Both the position numbers and the translations under genes were made by a program. From Megaustenia siamemsis (taxonomy: Eukaryota; Mollusca; Gastropoda; Stylommatophora; Ariophantidae), in assembly GCA_032433765.1 (NCBI GenBank), contig JAVIAB010000051.1:49703986-49767985 (forward strand): a stretch of DNA of 64,000 nt. Reading direction: 5' to 3'. Numbering within the stretch: position 1 is the first letter of the stretch; each line of letters begins with the position of its first letter. Shown one piece after another: positions 44,152 to 56,060 of this stretch. The notes under the pieces are model-generated. The model worked only from the letters and a program-made list of their open reading frames with translations, was not told the origin of the DNA and did not search any database.

Positions 44152-46691
44152 GTAATTTAAAATGTAGTGAAGTCATTAGAAAATATTACTTTATGTTAGC
44201 CTACTGAATATAATGTATGTTTTTATTTATTATGTCAGCGGTAGCCAAGACCCCAAAACCAGTATACGCCACTGGTTAAGATGGGAACAGCCAGACACGA
44301 GAAACTAAGTGGACGTGTACACAGACTTATTAACCAAAACATAACTGGAGTCGTCAGTAGTTGGACAGTGCAGAACTTGCTGAGGAGGGGATCCGAACAC
44401 CTATGAACATGTTCAGAATGCAATGATGATGACTAGTATATATACAACTCAATAACTTAATTCTTCTTAATCACATCCTTTTGAATGCGACGATTTTTTT
44501 TCTGTTCTTCTTTTCTCTTTTCACTGATACCTAAAAGGTGTAGTGGTTATATCATTTGTCGTTCTTGATCTGCTCGAACTGTCTGAATTAGTGATTTTCC
44601 TTTGTTGTTACATGTCTCTGTCGCTGCATCTATCCATCATTTTTTCTGTTAATAAACATTCCCATTGGTAGCAAAGTGTTAATAATAGACCTGTGTTAAA
44701 TACTGCCCCCTTTTATATTGGTTATGTAATATTGTAGATCTAAATGATGTAATAAGAAGTATATGAAGTGATGTAAATATGTTGTAGATGTAAATCTCTT
44801 GTTTTACTTAATTTAATATGTGAAAATATAGTTTTTCATCAGAGACGTTATCACTGATATTTATTCATCTCTTCTCTCCTCTATTTTTGCTGTCAAGATG
44901 CAACAAAACTTGCCCATCCATCGACAGATGCGGCCACTACTTCAAAGCAAGGAAATAACTTGCGACAAAAAAAATTGTGCTCAATAACACAATCTTCATT
45001 GTAACGTTACCAGTGCCAGTCCCGATCTCTCAACTCAAGAATAATGAGAAAAATAACCATCACGGAAAATTAACAATGTCATATGCATGAGAGGAGACAC
45101 CATTAGAGATACGATCAGAAACAAACAAACAAAACTAAAAAAACAAAAAGGAATAATCCTCGCCATTGAATACATAAAAAAACACAAACTAAATTTTTTT
45201 TGACTGCGTCAAAAGACAGAGAGATCAAAATAGGACGAACGCTGCAAGAGCACCAGTCAAGGGCTGACCACGCAAAAAATGTATTGATGGACTATTAGAG
45301 ACACTAAGAAGCACAACAGCAAGGAGAGGCTAAAAGAAGATCAAAGGACCATACACCAAATCTCTCCGAAAGGCAAATTAGGAAGGAAAAGAGAAGAAGA
45401 AAGTGTCTGCCTTTATCATTCTTCACTTCTAACACTAAGTGGATACCGTGATAGAATTGATTCTTGCAAACATACAAAAAACACATTCTATAAATTGACA
45501 CAAATTTTGAATTTTAAACATTATGTCTTTTTTGTATATTTCCTTTTTAAAAGATGTAACGTCTATTATTATATATACGTGATAGATATTTTCCTTGTTT
45601 GGAAGTTTATTACTTTCTCTGATCAGTGCAGGTATATTATGTTTTTCATATTATCACAGCGTTGAACTATTTCACAATGATGTTATCACCATCTCTGGTA
45701 GGGAATAATAATAATAGGCAATTTATTTTTGTAATAAAGGTCTGGCAACGTCATAAAACATGATCTTTCTGACTTACTTTTTTCATATTCAAGGGAAACG
45801 CCTTACATACATTGAACCTGTAGCAACCGATAAAAGATACACAAATTAAAATCAAACCAATATCATCAAGTGCAATGCCTGCTGTGGCCTGTAATCATAT
45901 TTCACATCTTTCTGTCACTAAAATTGTTAATAAATTCTTCTGACAAATTCCGAAATGTCATTTTTTAAAATTCATCGGTAATCTTTATCTTTTTTTTTTG
46001 TCTATTTATTTCCCTCGTTTCTTTTCCTACTTGTCAGAATATATTTCAGCTACAAGCTTCTCATTACTGTACATAGTCAGACATGTGTTAATCGCTTCAA
46101 CCAGGTGTTAAAAAAAAACATTCTACTGTTTTATATTTATTTAGATCAAGAAAGATATAACTAGATTGTCCAGATAGCAGAATGAACATAGGCAGCAGAT
46201 CCAATCAGAAAGACATTGGTCAGGAAGCTGTAGCGTAGTGATGTAGTTAGTTTATCAGCAGATCATTCAGATTGCACGTCAGATATATTCCTCAGTGATC
46301 AAGTCACTTTTCGGAATAACGCATCGGCGTGTTGCGAATGTCGACACCAAGTCTATTACTGTAAAATATTAATAGTATAGAGCTAATGCTATACGGCAGA
46401 GTAGATTGACCAGGCCTAGTACACATAAGTGAAAAGCAGATTATCACAGGGAAAATGCAGACTATAAATATTATTTATTAGCGTAATATGATAATTCATA
46501 GTGTCACACAAACAAATAATATATAAATAATACATATTTTGAGTAGTATAATCCTATCATTGCACGCCCTGTGGATACTTATATATTTTTGTAGCTCTCT
46601 TTTTATTAGTATTCCTAAACATCATTGATGTTCTGTTGTGATGCTTGTATGTATAAATGCATATTTTTCGTCTAGATGTACCCATATTCCA
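44152..46691. other. Long stretch without recognisable gene or repeat
   Basis: AT-rich with poly-A and poly-T tracts. Short frames at 44235-44423 and 45304-45501 (minus) have no recognised domain. Around 45040-45300 the sequence is purine-rich and might be an old retroelement 3' region, but nothing confirms it. Confidence 0.45.
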
Positions 46692-46755
46692 TACATGGAA
46701 TGATCTTTAAAAGAATGGCAAGAAACAGAGCGACTTGGAACGTGTTTGTTGAAGA
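46692..46755 (+). pseudogene. RTE-3 3' shard
   Basis: CATGGAATGATCTTTAAAAG through CGACTTGGAACGTGTTTGTT matches 16986-17045 of RTE-3 almost exactly. It abuts the RTE-2 endonuclease piece. Confidence 0.8.
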
Positions 46756-47078
46756 TATGTCTCTGATATGTCTAAAATATATGTTTAATTGTTCTGCTTC
46801 TAAAATAAGATTTTCCAATTTTCCTTCTTGGTAAAGAGTCCTAACATTCCATGTACATATTCATAAATCTTTCTTCTGAAACGTAAGAATTCTCTCCATT
46901 ACTTTCTTTGTACGTGATGAGGCTCAAATCTCTTTCACGGTGACAGCCACATTCGTCTTTCGTGCCCTCAATATGCCTCTTGTGTACCACACACTTTACG
47001 TGTTCGCCTTCTGGGCCTTTGATCATTTCTGAATCTTTCGCCCTATCTACCGCCACAGATCTTACAAATTTGGGTTTG
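46755..47078 (-). pseudogene. RTE-2 5' region with start of the endonuclease
   Basis: Minus strand: KFVRSVAVDRAKDSEMIKGP as leader coding, then YMEC/TWNVRTLYQEGKLENL near 46850-46800, then ILDISET near 46765. TWNVRTLYQ and the I-L-D-I-S-E-T strand are the first conserved blocks of the APE-type endonuclease of RTE-like LINEs; the latter carries the metal-binding glutamate. The rest of the domain is missing. It stands head-to-head with the RTE-2 3' part at 47085-47592, as after 5' inversion. Confidence 0.75.
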
Positions 47079-47084
47079 ACATTA

Positions 47085-47592
47085 ATTTGAATGTCAAGAA
47101 AAATGCAATAGCATCAAAACAAATAACACAAGGACTAAAACTAAGGATAGCAAAATGTTCTATCTTCTCAACATTCCTGTATGGTGCAGAAACATGGATA
47201 TTAGACAAGAAAACAAAACATAAAATTGAGGCTTCTGAAATATGGATTTATAGAAGAATAGGAAGATTTGGGTAGAAAAAAAAATAAAACAACGACGAAG
47301 TATTAAAATAACTAAAAATGAAAAGAGAACAACTAAACACAATTCAGACAAGACAAATGAAATGTTATGGGACATGTTAAAAGACACAGCAGCCTACTAA
47401 AATGAATCCTGGCAGGGAAAATACAAGGTAAAAGAGGCAGAAGCAGACCACGACTAACATGGACGAGTAACAACAAAGATGGACAGTGCCATCCTATGAC
47501 AACCTGCACCACCTAAGCAAGAGACACAGCGGAATGACACTCCAATGTAGTTAATCTTCTTTGACGGCACTCAATAATGATGATGAATGAAT
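47085..47592 (+). pseudogene. RTE-2 3' part, frame-broken
   Basis: ITQGLKLRIAKCSIFSTFLY, then GAETWILDKKTKHKIEASEI and WIYRRIGRFG, then a stop (TAG) and frame breaks. The 3' end GGCACTCAATAATGATGATG is the RTE-2 tail with one change. Together with 46755-47078 (opposite orientation) it may be one insertion. Confidence 0.87.
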
Positions 47593-47849
47593 ATTATAGA
47601 ATAAGAGATGGTAAAGAGCATGGCAACATATAGATTGGGCATTGTTAAAGACCATACCCAAATCTCAAGGCTATTATACACATGTTTGTAAATAAATAAG
47701 ATCTCTACAGATTTCAGAATTCATAAGCAAGACGGAGACCAGTAATAGCCTTACGTCTTATGCTTTTATGTATAATGAATATAAATAAGCACTGTCCCAA
47801 AAACATTTTATCCAGATGCAAGGAAACTGCAGCAGTCAGTGCGATTGCT
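47593..47849. other. No feature recognised
   Basis: AT-rich spacer that grades into the 52-bp array. Confidence 0.5.
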
Positions 47850-49682
47850 TCATCAGACACAAACCCCTTAACTAAAGGAGCAGCACAAAGCAACCTTCAC
47901 CAGACAGAATGAGAAGCCCATAAAATAAAAGGGCATAACAAAGCAACCTTCACCAGACACAAGACCCTTAACTAAAGGAGCAAAACAAAGCAACATTCAC
48001 CAGACAGAATGAGAAGCCCCTAAAATGAAGAGGCAGAACATAGCAAACTTCACCTGACAGAAGCCCCTTAACTAAAGGAGCAGAACAAAGCAACCTCCAC
48101 CAGACAGAATGATTAGCCCCTAAAATAAGGAGCAGAACAAAGCAACCTTCACCAGACAGAATGATTAGCCCCTAAAATAAAGGAGCAGAACAAAGCAACC
48201 TCCACCAGACAGAATGATTAGCCCCTAAAATAAGGAGCAGAACAAAGCAACCTTCACCAGACAGAATGATTAGCCCCTAAAATAAAGGAGCAGAACAAAG
48301 CAACCTCCACCAGACAGAATGATTAGCCCCTAAAATAAGGAGCAGAACAAAGCAACCTCCACCAGACAGAATGATTAGCCCCTAAAATAAGGAGCAGAAC
48401 AAAGCAACCTCCACCAGACAGAATGATTAGCCCCTAAAATAAGGAGCAGAACAAAGCAACCTTCACCAGACAGAATGATTAGCCCATAAAATAAGGAGCA
48501 GAACAAAGCAACCTTCACCAGACAGAATGATTAGCCCCTAAAATAAAGGAGCAGAACAAAGCAACCTCCACCAGACAGAATGATTAGCCCCTAAAATAAG
48601 GAGCAGAACAAAGCAACCTCCACCAGACAGAATGATTAGCCCCTAAAATAAGGAGCAGAACAAAGCAACCTTCACCAGACAGAATGATTAGCCCTAAAAT
48701 AAGGAGCAGAACAAAGCAACCTTCACCAGACAGAATGATTAGCCCCTAAAATAAGGAGCAGAACAAAGCAACCTTCACCAGACAGAATGATTAGCCCCTA
48801 AAATAAAGGAGCAGAACAAAGCAACCTTCACCAGACAGAATGATTAGCCCCTAAAATAAGGAGAAGAACAAAGCAACCTCCACCAGACAGAATGATTAGC
48901 CCCTAAAATAAGGAGCAGAACAAAGCAACCTTCACCAGACAGAATGATTAGCCCCTAAAATAAGGAGCAGAACAAAGCAACCTTCACCAGACAGAATGAT
49001 TAGCCCCTAAAATAAGGAGCAGAACAAAGCAACCTCCACCAGACAGAATGATTAGCCCCTAAAATAAGGAGCAGAACAAAGCAACCTCCACCAGACAGAA
49101 TGATTAGCCCCTAAAATAAGGAGCAGAACAAAGCAACCTTCACCAGACAGAATGATTAGCCCCTAAAATAAAGGAGCAGAACAAAGCAACCTTCACCAGA
49201 CAGAATTAGAAGCCCCTAAAATAAAGGAACAGAACAAAGCAACTTTCACCAGACAGAATGAGAAGCCCCTAAAATAATTGAGCAGAACATAGAAACCTTC
49301 ACCAGACATAAGCCCCTTAACTAAAGGAGCATAACAAAGCAACATTCACCAGACAGAATGAGAAGCCCCTAAAATAAAGGAGCTGAACATTAGAACCTTT
49401 ACCAGACAGAAACCCCACAAACAAACGAGCAGAACAAAGAAACCTTCATCAGGCAGAAGCCCCTTAAATAAAGGAGTAGAACAAATCAACCTTAATCAGA
49501 CTGAAGCCCCACAAATAAAGGAGCTATAATTTCCAATATTAGGAAGAAACAATCATCATTTTTTGGCCAAAGCAACCTTCATCAGACAGAAGCCCCTTAA
49601 CTGAAGGAGCTTAACATAGTAACCTTTACCAGACAGAAACCCTACAAATAATGGAGCAGAACAAAGCAGCCTTCACCAGACC
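47850..49682. repeat. 52/53-bp minisatellite, about 35 units
   Basis: Each unit contains GGAGCAGAACAAAGCAACCT, then CACCAGACAGAATGATTAGC, then CCCTAAAATAA. Units vary mainly at CCTTC/CCTCC and by one extra A (AAGG/AAAGG). Central units (about 48050-49200) are nearly identical; units at both edges are divergent (AGAAGCCCC, CCCCTTAACTAAAGGAG). The array resumes at 50703-50750 after the RTE-1 insertion. Confidence 0.97.
49526..49567 (+). pseudogene. 42-bp RTE-1 chip inside the 52-bp array
   Basis: TAATTTCCAATATTAGGAAG followed by AAACAATCATCATTTTTTGG matches RTE-1 (for example 6380-6417 and 32834-32870). It replaces a few bases of one array unit between GGAGC and AAAGCAACC. Confidence 0.9.
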
Positions 49683-50702
49683 TCATCATTAAGTACAGGG
49701 CCTGCTGGCGCAGGTGATCATGTCTCTCCACAACATTCGATCTCGACAGTTATTTCTCATTTCTGTTGTTGACCTTCTACCAAGCCATTCTCTTAAGCTG
49801 TCTGGTATCTTTTCTCTTTGCTTCCCTCTATCTCTTTCGTAACTCAATTTTCCCAGTTATTTCAATATATTCCATCTGTTCTCTTCTCATTACATCGTCA
49901 AAAAATGATGATTGTTTCTTCCTATTATTGGAAATTAGCTCTCTTTTTGCTTTGGCCTCTTTCAAAACGTTTTCATTACTCATCTTAGTTGTTCATGGTA
50001 TTCTCAACATTTTTCTGTAAAACCACATTTCTACAGACTCCAGAGATTCTCGTCTGTTGTCCTATTGTCCATAATTCACATCCATATGTTAAGACTGGCT
50101 CTACATAACATTTAAAAACTCTTTTTCTTGTTGCTATTAGTAGTAGAAATGGATTGCATAGTATTTTCCTCATTGTTTGGAAAGCTGCTTTTGCCTAAGC
50201 CATTCTGCATCTCACCTCTGTTGTACATCAGCCGTCTGAGGTTACTATCTTTATGACACCTAGTACCATTGCTGGTGTATGTCGGGGGGCAACGATAGAA
50301 CCACTGAGGTTAACAAAGTTCCCAAATATTTAAATTCATTTACGTGTTTTAATATTATTCCACTTGTCTTTATTTTGCACTGAGGTGATGTTTTCTTTGT
50401 TGTTACCATTACTTCTGTCTTTTTGCCACTAAGACTTGAGTCCTTTATTTTTGCTTTCTTTCACTACAATGTCTAATATTAGTTGTAACCCATATTCACT
50501 CTTAGCGATTAAGATTGTATTTATCAGCATACTTTAGATTATTTATATCATGACCTTCGATTGTTATTCCAGGCATGCACCTTATGGATCTTAAAATAAT
50601 CTCACTATACATATTAAACAAATCTGGTGACAGCACACAATCTTGCCTAAAACTATGTTTTATTTGTTGAAACATTCCCAATTGGTTTCCAGTTCTTTTG
50701 TC
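49683..50702 (-). pseudogene. RTE-1 LINE inserted in the 52-bp array
   Basis: About 1 kb, from NQLGMF-type palm sequence near 50690 through a frameshifted polymerase box (GTATTTATCAGCATA at about 50516, one base extra) and the thumb to the 3' end GGCCCTGTACTTAATGATG. CCTTCACCAGAC occurs on both sides and could be a duplication, though it also belongs to the array unit. A 59-bp secondary insertion sits at 50245-50303. Dead by multiple frame breaks. Confidence 0.9.
50245..50303. mobile_element. 59-bp insertion with 9-bp target duplication
   Basis: Other RTE-1 copies read straight through TCTGAGGTTAACAAAG here (compare 4374-4390). In this copy CTGAGGTTA occurs at 50236-50244 and again at 50304-50312, with 59 unrelated bases between. 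CTATC near the left end and GATAG near the right form a weak inverted pair. A tiny non-autonomous element or other filler. Confidence 0.6.
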
Positions 50703-50750
50703 CCCTTCACCAGACAGAAGTCCTTAAAACAAAGGAGCAGAACAAAGAAA
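50703..50750. repeat. 52-bp array, part beyond RTE-1
   Basis: CCTTCACCAGACAGAAGTCC and AAAGGAGCAGAACAAAG continue the array interrupted at 49683. Confidence 0.9.
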
Positions 50751-51114
50751 CTTTTCCTTTCCCTTCTAGACACATCTGTATTCATTTTCTCTTAATTTTT
50801 ACTTAATTTAAAAAGAATAAGAATAACAATTTATATGAATGAGAAATAATAAGACACACGAACATGCACATACAGACAGTGCGAGGACACCCACCGACAT
50901 ACGTTTGAACTTCAACCACTAACTACTTCTATTTTCAATTTTTCTCAAGGACTTCACTTTGTGTCCTAAATCTGGGTAATTCCAAGTCTACAGCTGACCG
51001 TGTCCTACAGAAAGCTAGAAAGGAAGTCGTTGAGACATACATTTAAACCCTCAAGTCATATTTGCACGTGCTTGGAATGTTGGCTCCGTCAATTTGTTGA
51101 TATTTAGACCACTG
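50751..51114. other. No feature recognised
   Basis: AT-rich spacer between the array and the RTE-2 3' part. Confidence 0.5.
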
Positions 51115-51504
51115 TCAAAACAGTACAGAGAATTGAAGCCTTTGTAATGTGGATATATAGAAGAATAGGTAGAGTTGGGTGGAAGGAAAAGAAAACAAAC
51201 GATGAAGTCTTAAAACAACTAAAAATGAAAAGAGAACTACTAAGCACAATTCAAACAAGACAAATGCGATTTTTAAGCCATGTTAAAAGACACAATAGCC
51301 TAATAAAAGTAATCCTGGAGGGGAAAATACAAGGTAAAAGAGGCAGAGGCAGACCAAGACTAACATGGACGAGTAACATCAAAAGATGGACGAATCAGCC
51401 TATGACAACCTGCACCATCAAAGCAAGAGATAGAGCAGAATGGCGCTCCATGGTAGCCAACCTTCGTTGTGGAGAAGGCACTCGATGATGATGATGAGGT
51501 CACT
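51115..51504 (+). pseudogene. RTE-2 3' end with a 113-codon open frame
   Basis: FVMWIYRRIGRVGWKEKK-type start, MRFLSHVKRHN, KVILEGKIQGKRGRGRPRLT, WRSMVANLRCGEGTR, then a stop and the GATGATGATGATG tail. 5'-truncated within the thumb. Well preserved, so relatively young. Confidence 0.92.
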
Positions 51505-51689
51505 TTTGACTTTGGAAGTTAATAAAGACAAATTACTTGAAAGTCGTTAAAAAGAAGTAAAATTAAATATTAGACATTCTAAATGTACCTTTTTCAATGC
51601 TTTTATATTGATCTGAATGCTTGAGATCAACAGATTGGAAAACAACAAATTTGTAGCTTTTTAATACATGTTTCTATCATTATTGACTG
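51505..51689. other. No feature recognised
   Basis: AT-rich spacer. Confidence 0.5.
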
Positions 51690-51963
51690 CCCATATCACA
51701 GGTTGGCTACCATAGAGCACCATTTAACTCTTTCTGTTGTTTTGTTAGTGCACGATGTCATAGGTTCACCCGTCCAACGTTTCTTGCTCTCAGTCCACTT
51801 TAGTCTTGGTCTGCCTCTGCATCGTTCACCTTGTACGTTCCCTTTCAAGGTGACCTTCAGTGATGTATTGTGTCTCATTTTTATACATGACACAAATTTC
51901 AGTTGCCTTTTTTTCGAATTGTGTTAATAATTCTCTTTTCATTCTCACATGGTTCAGAAACAA
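51690..51963 (-). pseudogene. Diverged RTE-2-like C-terminal piece
   Basis: Minus strand shows GNVQGERCRGRPRLKWTESK and KRWTGEPMTSCTNKTTERVK, then WCSMVANL, parallel to GKIQGKRGRGRPRLTWTSNI and RAEWRSMVANL of RTE-2. About one third of residues differ, so it is a sister subfamily. The TCGATGATG tail is absent. The 28-bp array begins directly at its upstream edge. Confidence 0.75.
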
Positions 51964-52592
51964 ATACAGCACTTTTTCTTTGAATAAAAGTATACAACGC
52001 ATTTTCTTCCAATAAAAGTATACAACACATTTTCTTCCAATAAAAGTATACAACAAATTTTCTTCCAATAAAAGTATACAACACATTTTCTTCCAATAAA
52101 AGTATACAACACATTTTCTTCCAATAAAAGTATACAACAAATTTTCTTCCAATAAAAGTATACAACACATTTTCTTCCAATAAAAGTATACAACAAATTT
52201 TCTTCCAATAAAAGTATACAACACATTTTCTTCCAATAAAAGTATACAGCGCATTTTCTTCCAATAAATGTATACAGCTCATTTTATTCCAATAAATGTA
52301 TACAGCACATTTTATTCCAATAAAAGTATACAGTACATTTTCTTTCAATAAAAGAATCAGCACATTTTCTTCCAATAAAAGTATACAGCACATTTTCTTC
52401 AAATAAAAGTATACAACACATTTTCTTACAATAAAAGTGTACAACACATTTTCTTACAATAAAAGTATAAAGCACATTTTTTTCCAATAAAAGTATATAG
52501 CACATTTTCTTCCAATAAAAGTATACAGCACATTTTCTTTCAATAGAAGTATACAACACATTTGTATCGAATGAAAGTAGGCAGTACATGTG
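51964..52592. repeat. 28-bp minisatellite, about 22 units
   Basis: Core CAATAAAAGTATACAACACA followed by TTTTCTTC, period 28. Units at the right end (about 52250-52560) are more variable (AATGTATACAGC, AGTATATAGC). Minus frames encode cyclic VVYFYWKKMCCILLLEENLL-type peptides in all phases because 28 shifts frame each unit; not a gene. Confidence 0.95.
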
Positions 52593-52675
52593 CATTTGTG
52601 TGTAAATGTGCACTTTATATCATTTTAAAGCTTCAATATTACAGGTCTGCAGATTCAATATTTTCTTTAAACAAT

Positions 52676-52772
52676 GCATTTCGACTATATTGCTTAATTA
52701 GACAATGTCTTTTGACTATTTTGCTTAATTGGGCATTATCTATTGACTATATTGCTTAATTGGATAATTCAT
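52676..52772. repeat. ~32-bp minisatellite, three units
   Basis: GACTATATTGCTTAATTAGA and two diverged relatives (GACTATTTTGCTTAATTGGG, GACTATATTGCTTAATTGGA) follow one another at about 32-bp spacing. Confidence 0.8.
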
Positions 52773-53439
52773 GTAGAACATATTTCTATATTGTACTTAA
52801 CATTACTACAATGTATTTTATTTGGCTAAATTACACTATGATTTTTCAAGTCATGTAACATGCTATATTATTGTAAAGTATGTATGTCATATGTTATATA
52901 ATACGTATATACATTCATGCACTTACTAGTTATATCAACATGTCTTCACCTTTATTGTGGTATATGTTAGGTATGAAAACAAATGTAGGGCTACAAAGAC
53001 CAGACATTGTGACAAAGCTCCATTAAGCGAGGATGGGGAAAAAAATACTATGATATTAGCACATTAGCTTAGGGTTAATCGAATACTCAGCAACAGCTGC
53101 CCTCGCCTGGCCCCCCGAGGAGGGGTTGAAGGAGTAATGTAGCTCGTTTATCATCGCCATCCGCGCCAATGAAGACGTCAGTGTGTTGATGTTTCATCTG
53201 CTTAGCCCCACGTGCAGAAACGCTTTCGAGAAAACCTTCCGTTTACCAGCTTCCGGCTTCCCAGCGTTCTCTCTGATTGAGCTACCGGTAAGGAGGGGTA
53301 CAGTCGAAATGCAGTCTTCTGTGAACTTAAAAGGACAATAGGTTGGTACAAACAAACCTCGCAATTTTGACTTTCTCTAATTTTCTGTTAATCAGTTACG
53401 ACTCCTTTTATCACATTCGGCTACATGCTTAATTGTTTT
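52773..53439. other. No gene recognised; possible tRNA-like relic at about 53200-53310 (minus)
   Basis: On the minus strand ACCGGTAGCTCAATCAGAGA then GAACGCTGGGAAGCC resemble a tRNA 5' half, but box B is poor. The surrounding 53090-53300 is GC-richer than its neighbours. Confidence 0.35.
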
Positions 53440-54130
53440 CCTGACTTTAATCATCTGGCTTTAACTGCTTTTTTATGACTTGACTATTTTTTTCTACTGC
53501 ACAACTATATTCCGCTATATTTCTTTATCTGACTTTCACAACTCTACATTTCTACTGTTCTGTTATATTCCATTATTTCTTGTCTGACATTATCAACGTT
53601 ATTTGTCTACTGCCCGACTATGTTCCTTTATTTATTGTCTCAAGTTAGCAACTCTATTTTTCTATTGCTCTTCCATATCCTTTTATTTATTGTTTGACTT
53701 TGTCAACTCTTATCTTTCTACAGTTCAACTAGTATTATAATCATTTATTCCTTCTCTGTCTTTGGCAACTCTAAATTTCTACTGCTCGACTTTATCTCTT
53801 TATTTATTGTCCTACGTTGACAACTCTTTATTTCTATTGTCCTACTATATCTAATTTTGTTTTTGTTTGACGTTGACAACTCTTTATTTCTACTGTCCTA
53901 CTATATCTAATTTTTTTCTCGTCTGACGTTCACAACTCTATTTTTCTACTTTCGGACCATATTCCTTTATTTCTTGTTTGACTTTGCGCAAATCTTTTTG
54001 TTTTCTTCTACTATTCAACTATATTTCATTTTCTTTTCTGACATTTCCGCTCTGTTTTTCGAGAGTCCGACCAGATTTCTCTATTTTACTTCATATGATT
54101 TTTACATCTCTATTTTTCTACTGTCCAAAT
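53440..54130. repeat. Ancient pyrimidine-rich minisatellite, period about 56-58 bp
   Basis: Fragments such as CAACTCTTTATTTCTACTGT, then CCTACTATATCTAATTTT, then GTTTGACGTTGA recur about a dozen times with heavy divergence. No homogenised core remains, unlike the other arrays. Confidence 0.7.
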
Positions 54131-54489
54131 AAATTAATATGTTAAATAATTTAAATATAATTAACATAATTTAAATTTAATATTGAGAAATTCACCTATT
54201 ACAATCTCACATGCAGTCCACATATGCCTCGGTCATGTAACCTTCATGTAGTATGCATTTGATTTAACAAATAGTTGCTTACCGATATTACTAATGTGCA
54301 ATTTTAAGACAGTTTTACTCCAAAGTAGCCAAAGTTATCCCCTATTTCTTTTTTCTTTTTTATAATTTATAATCATTTAAAAACATTAACAGTAATATTG
54401 ACTAAGTAAAGTTTCTTAATAACTTAGAATGCATAAATCAAAATACAAATAATATAAGGAGAAACAACGAGAACCTAGCACTAACACCG
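54131..54489. other. No feature recognised
   Basis: Very AT-rich spacer before the 54-bp array. Confidence 0.5.
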
Positions 54490-56060
54490 TGCAACACACA
54501 ACTAGTAATAATGATGAGAAACATACATCTAGCATCGAAAACAATCAACACACAACTAGCAATAATGATGAGAAACATACATCTAGCATCGAAAACGATC
54601 AACACACAACTAGCAATAATGATGAGAAACATACATCTAGCACTAAGAACAATCAACACACACTTTAGCAATAATGATGAGAAACATACATCTAGCACCA
54701 AGAACGATCAACACACAACTAGCAATAATGATGAGAAACATACCTCTAGCACTAAGAACAATCAACACACAAATAGCAATAATGATGAGAAACATACATC
54801 TAGCACCAAGAACGATCAACACACAACTAGCAATAATGATGAGAAACATACATCTAGCACCAAGAACGATCAACACACAACTAGCAATAATGATGAGAAA
54901 CATACATCTAGCGTCAAAAACGATCAACACACAACTAGCAATAATGACGAGAAACATACATCCAGCACCAAGAACGATCAACACAAAACTAGCAATAATG
55001 ACGAGAAACATACATACATCTAGCACCAAGAACGATCAACACACAACAAGCAATAATGGCGAGAAACATACATCCAGCACCAAGAACGATCAACACACAA
55101 CTAGCAATAATGATGAGAAACATACATCTAGCACCAAGAACGATCAACACACAACTAGCAATAATGACGAGAAACATACATCTAGCACCAAGAACGATCA
55201 ACACACAACTAGCAATAATGACGAGAAACATGCATGTAGCACCAAGAACGATCAATACACAACTAGCAATAATGACGAGAAACATACATACATCTAGCAC
55301 CAAGAACGATCAACACACACCTAGCAATAATGACGAGAAACATAAACACATCTAGCACCAAGAACGATCAACACACACCTAGCAATAATGACGAGAAACA
55401 TACATACATCTAGCACCAAGAACGATCAACACACAACTAGCAATAATGACGAGAAACATACACACATCTAGCACCAAGAACGATCAACACACAACTAGCA
55501 ATAATGACGAGAAACATACATACATCTAGCACCAAGAACGATCAACACACAACTAGCAATAATGAAGAGAAACATACATACATCTAGCACCAAGAACGAT
55601 CAACACACAACTAACAATAATGACGAGAAACATACATCTAGCACCAAGAACGATCAACACACAACTAACAATAATGACGAGAAATATGCATCTAGCACCA
55701 AGAACGATCAACACACAACTAACAATAATGACGAGAAACATGCATGTAGCACCAAGAACGATCAACACACAACTAACAATAATGACGAGAAACATACATC
55801 TAGCACCAAGAACGATCAACACACAACTAGCAATAATGACGAGAAACATACATACATCTAGCACCAAGAACGATCAACACACAACTAACAATAATGACGA
55901 GAAACATGCATGTAGCACCAAGAACGATCAACACACAACTAACAATAATGACGAGAAACATACATCTAGCACCAAGAACGATCAACACACAACTAACAAT
56001 AATGACGAGAAACATACATCTAGCACCAAGAACGATCAACGCACAACTAGCAATAATAAG
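54490..56060. repeat. 54-bp minisatellite, about 29 units, with 58-bp variants
   Basis: Each unit holds CAAGAACGATCAACACACAA, then CTAGCAATAATGACGAGAAA, then CATACATCTAGCAC. Some units carry an extra CATA (58 bp). Variants cluster in blocks: GATGAG dominates to about 54930 and GACGAG after it; AACAAT replaces AGCAAT mainly from about 55610 to 56000. The period of 54 keeps frames open on both strands (18-residue peptide repeats such as KNDQHTTSNNDEKHTSST). The 4-bp variants shift the frame, which argues against selection for protein. Confidence 0.97.

Noticed and set aside
47850..49682. Regular 52-bp repeats that superficially resemble a CRISPR array
   Set aside because: Whole units repeat with no unique spacers, no cas genes are present, and the setting is eukaryotic.
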